From: an uncultured Bacteroidota bacterium
Lineage (GTDB): Bacteria > Bacteroidota > Rhodothermia > Rhodothermales > Salinibacteraceae
Length of the DNA: 64,000 nucleotides
NCBI GenBank assembly: GCA_913055845.1
Contig: CAJXKO010000002.1
Span: 1 to 64,000 of the forward strand
Direction of reading: 5' to 3'
Made by a program: the position numbers and the translations under genes. Under the pieces are notes generated by a model, which saw only the letters and a list, made by a program, of their open reading frames with translations, made no database searches and was not told the DNA's origin. The stretch's first letter is position 1. Every line of letters starts with the position of its first letter. Below, in pieces: positions 40,661 to 48,893 of the stretch.

Positions 40661-41049
40661 GCATACTCCCACCCGGTCTATCTACTCGTCGTCCCAGAGT
40701 TGAGACGTGAGACCGGCCATGATCAGGTAGAGGAGACGATGAAAAGAAATCCCCTCGTGGCCCTCCCTCACGGAGGGCGAATGTTGCGCAGCGTCAGGAG
40801 CTCCATGGCGCTGCGCTTTTTCTTTGTCCCTCTGAAAACGCCCAGTCTGGACGAGAAACTCCCTTTTCTTCAAAGTATTGAATATAACGTAACCAAAGTT
40901 GCGACCCACCCGGAAGATAGTCGTTCTGAACTTAATTCAGAATCTCAATGGACCAATCTGCCTGTTCGGAGGAGATTCCACATCGGAGTGCGGAATGACA
41001 CGCAACTTGGGTTAACGTAATGCTCTGACGGACATTCGAACTGTTCGAC
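40661..41049. other. AT-richer spacer before cfa
   Basis: This 389-base gap is visibly more AT-rich than its surroundings around 40860-40960. It contains a perfect inverted repeat at 40924-40942 but no credible gene. An antisense frame of 75 codons at 40682-40909 was considered and not accepted. Confidence 0.5.
40924..40942. promoter_or_regulatory. Inverted repeat upstream of cfa, possible operator
   Basis: TTCTGAA and TTCAGAA form a perfect 7-bp palindrome around a 5-base spacer. It lies in the AT-richer part of the space before the cyclopropane synthase gene, about 108 bases before the start. It could be a transcription-factor site or a weak hairpin. Only the symmetry is seen. Confidence 0.4.
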
Positions 41050-42195
41050 ATGGCGACGAGGGGGGGTTCGAAGGTCGATGTTTCGGGATCCAGGCAGGGC
41101 CTTGAGCACCTGCTCCAGAAAGTGGATGTCCAGTTGGACGGCGATCGGCCCTGGGATCCACAGGTGCACGACGATCGGCTCTACGACCGCGTACTGTCCG
41201 AGGGGTCTCTCGCCCTGGGGGAGGCCTACATGGACGGCTGGTGGGATTGCCGGCGCCTCGATCAACTGTTCTACCGGGTGCTGCGGGCGCGGCTCGACCA
41301 GCAGATTGGATGGTCGTGGTGGATGCTGTGGAGCATCGTGAAGGCCTTTCTTCTGAACCGACAGAGCGCGTCCCGCGCCTACGAGGTCGGAGAAGAGCAT
41401 TATGACCGGGGCAACGACCTCTTCCGCCACATGCTTGATGACCGGATGATCTATAGTTGTGGCTACTGGCGCCGCGCCAATGCCCTCGATGCTGCCCAAG
41501 AGGCCAAGCTCGACCTGATTTGTCGCAAGCTCACACTGGAACCGGGAACGCGTGTCCTCGACATTGGGTGTGGGTGGGGCGGGTTCGCGGAGTACGCCGC
41601 GTCGAAATATGGCGTGGAGGTGGTGGGGGTAACCATCTCCGAAGAACAGGTGTCTGCCGCCCGCGACCGGTGTGCCGACCTGCCGGTGCAGATTCGACTT
41701 CAAGACTACCGGGACGTTGAAGGGACCTTCGACCGGATCGTGTCCATCGGTATGTTCGAGCACGTGGGGCACAAGAACCACCGCATGTACATGGAGACCG
41801 TGCGGGAGCGTCTCGCCACCGATGGCCTCTCAATGCTTCACACCATCGGCAGTGATGCCTCCCACGCCGTCACGGATCCGTGGATCGACAAGTACATCTT
41901 TCCCAATGGACTTCTCCCCTCGGCACAGCAGATAACTCAGGCCGCCGAGGGACTTTTCGTCATCGAGGACTGGCACAACTTTGGCCCCGATTACGACCGA
42001 ACCCTCATGGCATGGGCTCGCAATTTCGAAGAGAGCTGGGAGGTGCTGTCGGATCGCTACAGCGATCGGTTTTTCCGGATGTGGCGTTATTATCTCTACC
42101 AGTGCGCGGGGGCGTTTCGGGCACGTCGCAACCAGCTCTGGCAGGTCGTCCTTGCTCCACAGGGGGTAGACGGACGGTACGAAAGCGTCCGGTGA
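41050..42195 (+). CDS. cfa: Cyclopropane-fatty-acyl-phospholipid synthase
   Basis: The 381-residue protein has the N-terminal CFA region (GSLALGEAYMDGWWDC), SAM motif I VLDIGCGWGGFAEYAASKYG, GVTISEEQ, and IVSIGMFEHVGHKNHRMY, then WIDKYIFPNG. It adds a methylene from SAM to unsaturated acyl chains in the membrane, often as a stress response. ATG 41050 gives the full family length. Confidence 0.94.
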   Translation: MATRGGSKVDVSGSRQGLEHLLQKVDVQLDGDRPWDPQVHDDRLYDRVLSEGSLALGEAYMDGWWDCRRLDQLFYRVLRARLDQQIGWSWWMLWSIVKAFLLNRQSASRAYEVGEEHYDRGNDLFRHMLDDRMIYSCGYWRRANALDAAQEAKLDLICRKLTLEPGTRVLDIGCGWGGFAEYAASKYGVEVVGVTISEEQVSAARDRCADLPVQIRLQDYRDVEGTFDRIVSIGMFEHVGHKNHRMYMETVRERLATDGLSMLHTIGSDASHAVTDPWIDKYIFPNGLLPSAQQITQAAEGLFVIEDWHNFGPDYDRTLMAWARNFEESWEVLSDRYSDRFFRMWRYYLYQCAGAFRARRNQLWQVVLAPQGVDGRYESVR

Positions 42196-42360
42196 CCAGG
42201 GGGCTGCTCTACGCCGGGAACGATCGTCCGGAATGCGCAGAGACGGACAAGATGGACGCGTGGTCGAATCGTTCGGGCGACTCGTGAATTGATAGAAGGG
42301 CGCCAAGTCGCGACCTCGGCTGGGCCCTGTCGCTTGATCGCTGCTTTGATCCCCGATCGC

Positions 42361-43089
42361 ATGCAAGACCTGTACGTCGTCTATCTCGACCGCCATCACC
42401 TGGGAGACGATTTGTTTCTAAAGTCCCTCGCCCAGCACTTTGCGGATGCCGGGACCCAGGGGCCCCCTTGCATTCTGGTACACGGCAGTGGCGAGAAGGT
42501 AGAGCGCACGCTCGAGGCCCAGGGATACTTTCCCGATCGAACCGGCGGGGTGCTCGACGTAGAAACGGACGAGCAACGTCGACTGGTAGAACGGGCTGTT
42601 CGGGAAGTGAATCAGGACATTGTGGCGGCCCTCACCGACGAGGTGGTTCCCACCGTGGGGATTCAAGGGGTTGATCGCGGCCTGTTTCACCAAGACGCCG
42701 ACGGAGCGCTCAAGGCAGCGAACGTGGGATGGGTGTCGGCGCTTCTCAAGCAGCACGTGGTGCCCGTTGTCTCAGCTCTCGTGGAGGTGTCGGAGGCAGG
42801 CGTCGTGCGGGAGGTTCCGGCCGTGGAGGCAGTGCGGGCGCTTGCGCAGGCACTTGAGGCCTCCTTCGATCCGGTGGTCTGTGTGCTTTCGACCGGCGAC
42901 GTGCCGGGAGTCTTCGGGGACGAGGAGGAGAGAGAGGAAACAGTTCAGGCCGGTGCTGTCACAGAAGACGATGTGCCGGACCCAGCGGTCATTCGTCGAC
43001 TGACGGAGGCCAGTCTGCCGGTGTTGGTTACGAATCTTCAGGGGCTGTTGTCGGGGCCCGAAGTCACGGGTACATACGTGAAGGAGTGA
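42361..43089 (+). CDS. Acetylglutamate-kinase-like protein with degenerate active site
   Basis: The 242-residue protein has the amino-acid-kinase layout: CILVHGSGEKVERTLE, RRLVERAVREVNQDIVAAL, VPTVGIQGVDRGLF, LLKQHVVPVVSALVEV and VVCVLSTGDVPGVF. However, the N-terminal Lys-Gly-Gly of true kinases is replaced by VVYLDRHHLGDD, the Asp of the NADQ segment reads Val (VPAVEA), and the C-terminal Lys site looks like Arg. These are by-eye alignments to E. coli ArgB (K8, D162, K217). It may be a pseudokinase or regulator. ATG 42361 is the likely start. Confidence 0.65.
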   Translation: MQDLYVVYLDRHHLGDDLFLKSLAQHFADAGTQGPPCILVHGSGEKVERTLEAQGYFPDRTGGVLDVETDEQRRLVERAVREVNQDIVAALTDEVVPTVGIQGVDRGLFHQDADGALKAANVGWVSALLKQHVVPVVSALVEVSEAGVVREVPAVEAVRALAQALEASFDPVVCVLSTGDVPGVFGDEEEREETVQAGAVTEDDVPDPAVIRRLTEASLPVLVTNLQGLLSGPEVTGTYVKE

Positions 43090-43178
43090 GTTCGTTGGAT
43101 TGAACGGCCCCAACTCTTGAACCTTTTGACAAATTGGAGTCGGAGTGAGGGTGGGGGGCTGTCCCCGTCAGATCCGGC

Positions 43179-43207
43179 TTGACAGGGGCTGAGGGTCCTA
43201 TTATGTT
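43179..43207 (+). promoter_or_regulatory. Promoter of the Hc1-like gene
   Basis: TTGACA at 43179-43184 is followed after 17 bases by TATGTT at 43202-43207. The -35 is perfect for a housekeeping sigma and the -10 is four of six. The RNA would start near 43214, about 40 bases before the ATG. Confidence 0.5.
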
Positions 43208-43254
43208 CGTGCTGCACGATCGACAGATCACACTCAACCCACACAGGTGACCAT

Positions 43255-43446
43255 ATGAGCACGTTTGAAAAACGCTACAGCCAACTGACCGAGACCCTCG
43301 ATGAGACCGAAGAGGACCTCATGAAGTTCTATGAGAAGGGCAACAAGGCAGCCGGCACCCGCGCCCGGAAAAGCCTCATGCAGCTCAAGAAGCTGTCCCA
43401 CGAAATCCGTCAGGAAATTCAGGACATCAAGAACAACGAGCTGTAA
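43255..43446 (+). CDS. Histone H1-like protein, Hc1 family
   Basis: The 63-residue protein has the block EKGNKAAGTRARKSLMQLKK followed by an alpha helix, which matches the short Hc1-like (PF07432) proteins of Bacteroidota. These small helical proteins are thought to bind DNA. It is less lysine-rich than chlamydial Hc1. AGGTGA lies 4 bases before the ATG, one of the rare Shine-Dalgarno-like sites here. It has its own promoter and a terminator downstream, so it is probably monocistronic and strongly expressed. Confidence 0.8.
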   Translation: MSTFEKRYSQLTETLDETEEDLMKFYEKGNKAAGTRARKSLMQLKKLSHEIRQEIQDIKNNEL

Positions 43447-43552
43447 CCTCGTTTTGGAGCCGGTCCGTTGCCTGATTTCCCAACGACACTCTTGAGGGCC
43501 TCCTACCTCTTTCAATTGAGTTTCTTCGGATCGGTGCTTCCATGTGCGGAAG

Positions 43553-43584
43553 AAGCCCTTGCTCTTCGTGGGCAAGGGCTTTTT
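43553..43584 (+). terminator. Intrinsic terminator after the Hc1-like gene
   Basis: AAGCCCTTGC and GCAAGGGCTT form a perfect 10-bp stem around a 9-base loop, followed by TTTT. It lies 106 bases past the Hc1 stop and 89 bases before the next gene. Confidence 0.8.
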
Positions 43585-43673
43585 GCGTTTTGGGGTGTTC
43601 CAGGGTCGAACCACGGACTCGGCCCCGCTGTCCCATTTCCTGCAAGCACTTGCTCGGAATCTCCCACGTCTGC

Positions 43674-44609
43674 ATGACAGTCCGCGGCATCTCGTGTTTT
43701 CTCGTCGTTCTTTGTGTTGCCTGTGTTGGGGTGGGGCATGCCCAGCCCGATCTCCCGTCGGCCGATCCCACGGAGAGCCCAATCTCGGACACCGCCGACG
43801 CGGAGTGGGACACAGCACTTACCGGTAAATTTTCGGCCTCCCAGGCTGCGTACAAGGATTGGCAAGAGGGAGGGCTCAATTCGTTGGCCTTCACGACCAT
43901 GCTTAATGGGGCCGCCGAGCGGAAAGGAGAGCGGTGGGCGCAGGCATACAAAATGCGCCTCGTGCTCGGATTTTTGGATCAGGAAGGGCGGGAAATCCGA
44001 AAATCTGAGGACCTCATTCGCCTGCACTCGGATCTCCAATTTCGAGGAGAGGGGTTTTTCAGGCGCTTCAATCCGACCGTCGCTTTAAACCTCCGAACCC
44101 AGTTTGCCTCGGGGTTCGACTATTCCGAGAATCCCTATCCGGGAGATCATCCCAGGGGAGGAGAGGAACCGCCCGTGCAGACCTCTTCCTTCTTCGCCCC
44201 CGCCACGATTACCGAGTCGCTTGGCCTGACCTACGAGCCGTTTGGACCCCTTTCGGTGTTGTTGGGGATTGCTTCCAAACAAACAATCGTGGCGGAGCGA
44301 GACTTTCGGGTCCTTTACGGCGTTGAAGAAAATAACCTGGTCCGCAACGAGGGTGGAGGGCAACTGGTCGCGACCTTTGACCACGACTTCACTGAGAATA
44401 TTCGGTATCGGTCGCAGATGGACCTGTTTTTTGCGGCGAGCCAACTCGATGTCCCCCCAGACGTGATTTTTGAAAACGTCGTAAACCTCGAGGTGAACAG
44501 CTGGCTCTCCACCGACCTGGAGTTTGTGGCACTCTACGACAAGGATACGACCCGGGCTGTTCAGATCAAGGAGGTGATTTCTGTGGGCATGTCGTTCACC
44601 CTTCTTTAG
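43674..44609 (+). CDS. DUF3078 outer-membrane-like protein
   Basis: The 311-residue protein begins with a signal peptide (MTVRGISCFLVVLCVACVGV, cut after HAQ). The mature part has alternating beta-strand patterns with a conserved opening WDTALTGKFSASQAAYKDW and NSLAFTTMLNGAAERKG, and ends in a Phe/Leu-rich strand (VISVGMSFTLL), as in DUF3078 proteins of Bacteroidota. It is probably an outer-membrane beta-barrel. The start at 43674 puts the signal peptide first. Confidence 0.75.
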   Translation: MTVRGISCFLVVLCVACVGVGHAQPDLPSADPTESPISDTADAEWDTALTGKFSASQAAYKDWQEGGLNSLAFTTMLNGAAERKGERWAQAYKMRLVLGFLDQEGREIRKSEDLIRLHSDLQFRGEGFFRRFNPTVALNLRTQFASGFDYSENPYPGDHPRGGEEPPVQTSSFFAPATITESLGLTYEPFGPLSVLLGIASKQTIVAERDFRVLYGVEENNLVRNEGGGQLVATFDHDFTENIRYRSQMDLFFAASQLDVPPDVIFENVVNLEVNSWLSTDLEFVALYDKDTTRAVQIKEVISVGMSFTLL

Positions 44610-44648
44610 GGAACCTGCGTTCACTAACTGTCCGTCGGTGTGGCGTCG

Positions 44649-46871
44649 ATGCGTCGCGTTCTGACTACGTACCTCGGGCTTGGCCTGCTGCTGGCGCCTG
44701 TCCCACTGCTCAACGTGCTACAGGTGGAGTCCGCGGCGGTCGTAGCTCTCGCCTCGTTCTTTGTCGCCGGACTGTCCGCGGTCGGGACGTTTCGCGACGA
44801 GACCGTATCATGGGTTGGGGTGCTGGGGCGGCAGGAGGCGGCGCTCCTCGTTCCCCTCTTCATCCTGCTGTTCGCGCAGTTCTGGGCGCCCAACTGCACG
44901 GTTGCGCAGGGACTCCTCTTCTATGCGCTCTTCCCGGGCGTCACGGTTGTGCTCGCGGTGGCGCTGGCATACGCCCTGCAGGGACTGGACGTGCCGCGGC
45001 CGGGGCTCGTGCTGGGTGCAATGGGGCTCGGAATTGTTGTCGCCGGACCGCTCTACGACCTGGGATTGCACCCCCAATTTTATACCTATAACCATGTGTT
45101 CGGAGGAGTTTTGGGGCCCATCTACGATGAACAACTGGCGGTGCGGCCCGGCCTATTCGCCTTTCGGGGGCTCACGCTGCTCTGGGCCGGCGTGGCGATC
45201 TTAGGGGGGCGCTGGGGACGAGGACAGAGGCATCCGTGGCTTTTGATGGTGGGTGTGGGGGCTATCGTTGCCGTTTATACATTCGCGGGCCCACTGGGAA
45301 TCAACACCCCCGCATGGGTCCTCCAAGAGCGGCTGGGCGGTCACACGCGCACTGCGCACTTCGATCTGTACTACGATCCAGCACGGGTAGACACGGCCAC
45401 GGCACGGACGCTGGCCCAAACTCACGAGGCCCAGTACGATTGGGTGAGGGGCCGTCTTGGGTTGTCTCGGGATTCGACGGGGCCTCGCATTCAGAGTTAC
45501 ATCTACCCAAACCCGGACGTGAAGGGGCGTCTTACAGGAGCCCGTACCACGAGCGTGAGTCCGGTTTGGCTGGCGACACCACAGGTGCACATGCTCCGGA
45601 GCGAAGTGTCCCGGAGCCTGGGGCACGAGCTTGCCCATGTCGCGAGCCGTCCCTACGGCCTTCCGGGGATCAACGCCTCGTGGGCCCCCGGTCTCGTGGA
45701 GGGGTGGGCCGTGGCCTTAGAGCCGCCGTCTCCCGGTCCGGTCCCCGACGATCTGGTCCTTACCGCTGCCACCTCCGACACGACAACCTCGTTGCGTGCG
45801 GAGGCGGAGGCGATTGCCAATCGACTGTCGCCTCTAGGCTTCTGGACGGGGCGGGGTGCAGTCTCCTACGCGACGATGGGGTCGTTCGTGGGCTTTCTGC
45901 TCGACCAGTACGGACCGGACAAACTGAAGGAGGTCTACGCTTGGGGGAGCTTCGACACCGTCTATGGACGGTCGATTCAAGAGCTTGCCCACGAGTGGGC
46001 GTCCCACTTGCATCGCCGTCCGGCGGTGGCCCGAGACGCTCACGATGTCGTGAGGCGCCAGTTTACACGTCCCTCGATTTTTGAGGCCGAGTGTCCCCAT
46101 TACGTTCCGGCGGCACAGCAGCACCTCCAGCAAGCACGGCGGGCGGCCCGGGAGCGTGACACCACCCGGATGGTGGAGCACTTAGATCAGGCGCTGGAGC
46201 TTCGGCCCCAATTGGCGGAAGCCCACGAGGCGCGCGCTCGAATTCGGCTCGCGCGGGGACAAATCGAGGCGGTCCGGAAGCAACTTGATACGCTCGCCGC
46301 CCCGATCCGCACCCCATCGCTCCGGAGAGCCCTGGCCGATGCTCGGGTGCTTGGAGGGGCCGTCCAGGCCGCCCGGGCACACTATGCCGAGGCTCGAGCG
46401 CACCTTCCCGGATTTGCCCACGGCAGGCGGGCCCGGCTACTGCTTCGCGACGCGGTGGCCGATCGTCCAGGGGTCGTCCGGGTGTTGGTAAGCAGCGATT
46501 CCGCAGCGACCCAGGCGCGTCGCTTGGAGGCAGGGCAGCCGTCCGCGCCGGCCGTTCGAGTTTGGCGTGGGCTGCGCTGGATGGATGCCCATCGGTATGG
46601 TGCCGCCTTTTCCGTGTGGAAGGCCCTGAGCGCGTCGCCAGTGCGGACTGCACGGCCGCAAGAATGGCATCGGGCGTGGCGGCTCCAGCAGGTCGCCTGG
46701 AGCGCTGAGTCAGCCTTGGCGGCCGGGAGGACAGACGAGGCCCGGCGCTGGGCTACGCGTGCCGCCCAGCAGGCCCGGCGGCTGGGCGATCTGGGCCGTA
46801 CGGCCCTCTTTGCGTGGTGGAGCACCCGAGCGGAGGAGGGCCCGTCGGGCGTCCCAGAACCGCCACCGTAG
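44649..46871 (+). CDS. Membrane-anchored gluzincin metallopeptidase with TPR-like tail
   Basis: The 740-residue protein has about six hydrophobic segments in residues 1-215, then an extracytoplasmic domain with HELAH at residues 326-330 and a third zinc ligand in VEGWA (E351), the gluzincin pattern of the peptidase MA fold. Residues about 480-735 are Ala/Arg-rich helical repeats like TPRs (EHLDQALELRPQLAEAHEAR). It should be a membrane zinc peptidase of unknown target. The ATG at 44649 is preferred to GTG 44640. It lies 39 bases after DUF3078. Confidence 0.7.
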   Translation: MRRVLTTYLGLGLLLAPVPLLNVLQVESAAVVALASFFVAGLSAVGTFRDETVSWVGVLGRQEAALLVPLFILLFAQFWAPNCTVAQGLLFYALFPGVTVVLAVALAYALQGLDVPRPGLVLGAMGLGIVVAGPLYDLGLHPQFYTYNHVFGGVLGPIYDEQLAVRPGLFAFRGLTLLWAGVAILGGRWGRGQRHPWLLMVGVGAIVAVYTFAGPLGINTPAWVLQERLGGHTRTAHFDLYYDPARVDTATARTLAQTHEAQYDWVRGRLGLSRDSTGPRIQSYIYPNPDVKGRLTGARTTSVSPVWLATPQVHMLRSEVSRSLGHELAHVASRPYGLPGINASWAPGLVEGWAVALEPPSPGPVPDDLVLTAATSDTTTSLRAEAEAIANRLSPLGFWTGRGAVSYATMGSFVGFLLDQYGPDKLKEVYAWGSFDTVYGRSIQELAHEWASHLHRRPAVARDAHDVVRRQFTRPSIFEAECPHYVPAAQQHLQQARRAARERDTTRMVEHLDQALELRPQLAEAHEARARIRLARGQIEAVRKQLDTLAAPIRTPSLRRALADARVLGGAVQAARAHYAEARAHLPGFAHGRRARLLLRDAVADRPGVVRVLVSSDSAATQARRLEAGQPSAPAVRVWRGLRWMDAHRYGAAFSVWKALSASPVRTARPQEWHRAWRLQQVAWSAESALAAGRTDEARRWATRAAQQARRLGDLGRTALFAWWSTRAEEGPSGVPEPPP

Positions 46872-47018
46872 AGAAGCGTGCTCTTGTCCCATCCTGTAGC
46901 GCAGCAGCATCGGACCATGCCTTCCGACTGTTGGTTGAGGGAGGTCCGCCCCGTAAGGACCTTGGGGGCCACGTCCTACGCCCTGCACTCACATCCTCTG
47001 GCTCGTGTACGCCGTAGT

Positions 47019-48332
47019 ATGCCTCTCCCCGTTCGCTCTCTCGTCGGGTTCTGTTTGTGCGTCGTGCTATTGAGTCTCCCGGCTGGTTGCAAGTCAGTCG
47101 AGGAACAGGCCGACGATAGTGAGGCACAAGCCCAGTCTGGCCCTGCGAGCGTGCAGCCCGAGTTCGTGGCTCCGCGCGCCTCAGTGCGCACGGTGCAGCT
47201 GTACTCGGGCTCCGATGAGCAAAGTCTGCCGGTGGTCACGCTTAATGGCAACGACGCGCTGACACTCGAATTTGACCTGATGGTTGACGAGGGGCGCCCC
47301 CTGTCGATCTACTTTGAACATGCGGACCGTACGTGGACGCGCGATCTCTCGCCGAGCCAGATTCTGCGGTCGTACCAGGATGATCGGCTCTTCGAATACC
47401 AGTCGTCGCGGGGCACCGAAGTGCCCTACGTGCATTACGAGTACCGCTTCCCCAACGAGGACATTCGTTTCCGCGTGAGTGGCAACTATATTTTGCGGGT
47501 GACCGAGCGTGGACGCCGGGACTCGGTGCTCTTTGAGCAACCCTTCTTCGTAACCGAAGAGAAGGGCGGACTCCGCCTTGGGGGGGAACGGCTGAATATT
47601 CCAGGACAGCGAGCACCGTCGCTCCGACCGATCGCCCGGTTTACCCCGCCGGCAGAGATCCAAGGAGATCCCTTCGGACACACGGTCTGCTTTGTCCGCA
47701 ACGGGCGGCTTAACGAGCCCCGCTGCGAAGATCGCCCCGTATTGGCGCAGCAGCCCGAATTGGAGTTTGAGTTGGGGCGGGACCGGGCCTACGCCCCCCT
47801 CGCAGCCGGCTACGAGGTCGATTTGAGCACACTGCGCGCCTCGTCCGAAATCGCCGAGGTGGACCGCACGCGTTCTCCGTTTCGGGTGGTGCTAGATGCC
47901 GACTATGCCCGCTTTGGCGAGGGGGCTGCTCGCGCGCGGAATGGCAATGGCCAACCCGTGGTGCGCGGGGCGCTCTCCGACCAACTTGATCCCGCTGTAA
48001 GTGCCGAGTACGTGGAGACGACGTTCGCCTTCGTTCCTGCAGAGCAGCGTCCCTACGGAAGCCCCCTGACCGTGGGGGGGAGTTTTCAGGGAATGGATCC
48101 ATCTCGGGGAACGCGGATGGAATGGAACTCGACCCGGACCCAGTATGAAGGCAGCGTGCTTCTGAAGCAGGGGGTATACGAGTACTTCTATTCGACGTCC
48201 GATCCGGCCCTTACAGAACAGATTCGAGCCACACAGCCTCGCATCTCGGGCAGTTACACGGCTTTTGTGTATTACCGAGATGCGCGTCGCAACACCGATC
48301 GACTGCTTCAGGTGAACCGATTCTCCCCGTGA
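47019..48332 (+). CDS. DUF5103 lipoprotein, type IX secretion plug-like
   Basis: The 437-residue protein has a lipobox (LPAGCKSVEE) after a signal peptide. The body has the DUF5103 pattern: VRTVQLYSGSDEQSLPVVTL, HYEYRFPNEDIRFRVSGNY, and near the end QYEGSVLLKQGVYEYFYSTS. DUF5103 members include the Plug subunit that closes the type IX secretion translocon of Bacteroidota. It would act at the outer membrane. It ends just before a hairpin facing the cold-shock gene. Confidence 0.75.
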   Translation: MPLPVRSLVGFCLCVVLLSLPAGCKSVEEQADDSEAQAQSGPASVQPEFVAPRASVRTVQLYSGSDEQSLPVVTLNGNDALTLEFDLMVDEGRPLSIYFEHADRTWTRDLSPSQILRSYQDDRLFEYQSSRGTEVPYVHYEYRFPNEDIRFRVSGNYILRVTERGRRDSVLFEQPFFVTEEKGGLRLGGERLNIPGQRAPSLRPIARFTPPAEIQGDPFGHTVCFVRNGRLNEPRCEDRPVLAQQPELEFELGRDRAYAPLAAGYEVDLSTLRASSEIAEVDRTRSPFRVVLDADYARFGEGAARARNGNGQPVVRGALSDQLDPAVSAEYVETTFAFVPAEQRPYGSPLTVGGSFQGMDPSRGTRMEWNSTRTQYEGSVLLKQGVYEYFYSTSDPALTEQIRATQPRISGSYTAFVYYRDARRNTDRLLQVNRFSP

Positions 48333-48358
48333 GTCAGGCCCCTAGTTCTGCATATAGA

Positions 48359-48390
48359 AACGCCCCCATCCTGTACTGGAAGGGGGCGTT
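48359..48390 (-). terminator. Terminator for the cold-shock gene
   Basis: AACGCCCCC and GGGGGCGTT form a 9-bp stem. On the minus strand it is followed by T-rich TTCTATATG. It lies between the convergent DUF5103 and csp genes and may serve both, but the T-run favours csp. Confidence 0.65.
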
Positions 48391-48415
48391 CAGTCCTCGA
48401 AAGTAAAGGCCGGGG

Positions 48416-48631
48416 CTAGCCGATGACACGCACATCCTGGGCGTTTGGACCCTTGTCGGTGTGACCAACCGTGAACTCCACCCGGTCATTTTCCTCCAGG
48501 CTCTTAAAGCCCTCGGCGTCGATTTCACTGTAGTGTACGAAGAGATCCTCGTCCCGCTCCTCTGCGACGATGAATCCGTAGCCCTTCTCGTTGCTGAACC
48601 ACTTAACGGTCCCGGTTTCGCGCTCTGCCAT
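48416..48631 (-). CDS. Cold-shock protein (CspA family)
   Basis: The 71-residue protein has RNP1 KGYGFI and RNP2 DLFVHYSEI of the cold-shock domain (MAERETGTVKWFSNEKGYGF). It binds single-stranded RNA or DNA and helps translation in the cold or under stress. A near-consensus promoter at 48746-48774 gives a leader of about 108 bases, like cold-shock genes elsewhere. Confidence 0.95.
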   Translation of the reverse strand: MAERETGTVKWFSNEKGYGFIVAEERDEDLFVHYSEIDAEGFKSLEENDRVEFTVGHTDKGPNAQDVRVIG

Positions 48632-48745
48632 GGTGCTGCTGGAAGTTCAGAAAAAGAACGTATGCTATGTGGCAGGGCATCCCGATCCGCTGCACACACC
48701 CCGAGGGAGCGGCGCAAAATGTCGGGGATCCGCCACATGATCGGC

Positions 48746-48774
48746 ATTATACAATTTTCAAAACTGGAAGTCAA
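48746..48774 (-). promoter_or_regulatory. Near-consensus sigma-70-like promoter of csp
   Basis: On the minus strand TTGACT is followed by a 17-base spacer and TATAAT. Transcription would start near 48739, leaving a leader of about 108 bases before the ATG at 48631. Confidence 0.7.
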
Positions 48775-48893
48775 TCTTTCTTGCAACTTCTGAGGACTGC
48801 CCTGTTCTTCCGGCGGTGGATTGCGACCTCCCGGGCTACGTGGGGTAGTGCCTTGCCCCTTCGGTCCGTTCCGCGTACCCCATACGACTGCTC

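Noticed and set aside
40682-40909. A 75-codon minus-strand frame in the spacer before cfa
   Set aside because: It is short, low in complexity of evidence, with no family pattern and no ribosome binding site or terminator, so it is not called as a gene.
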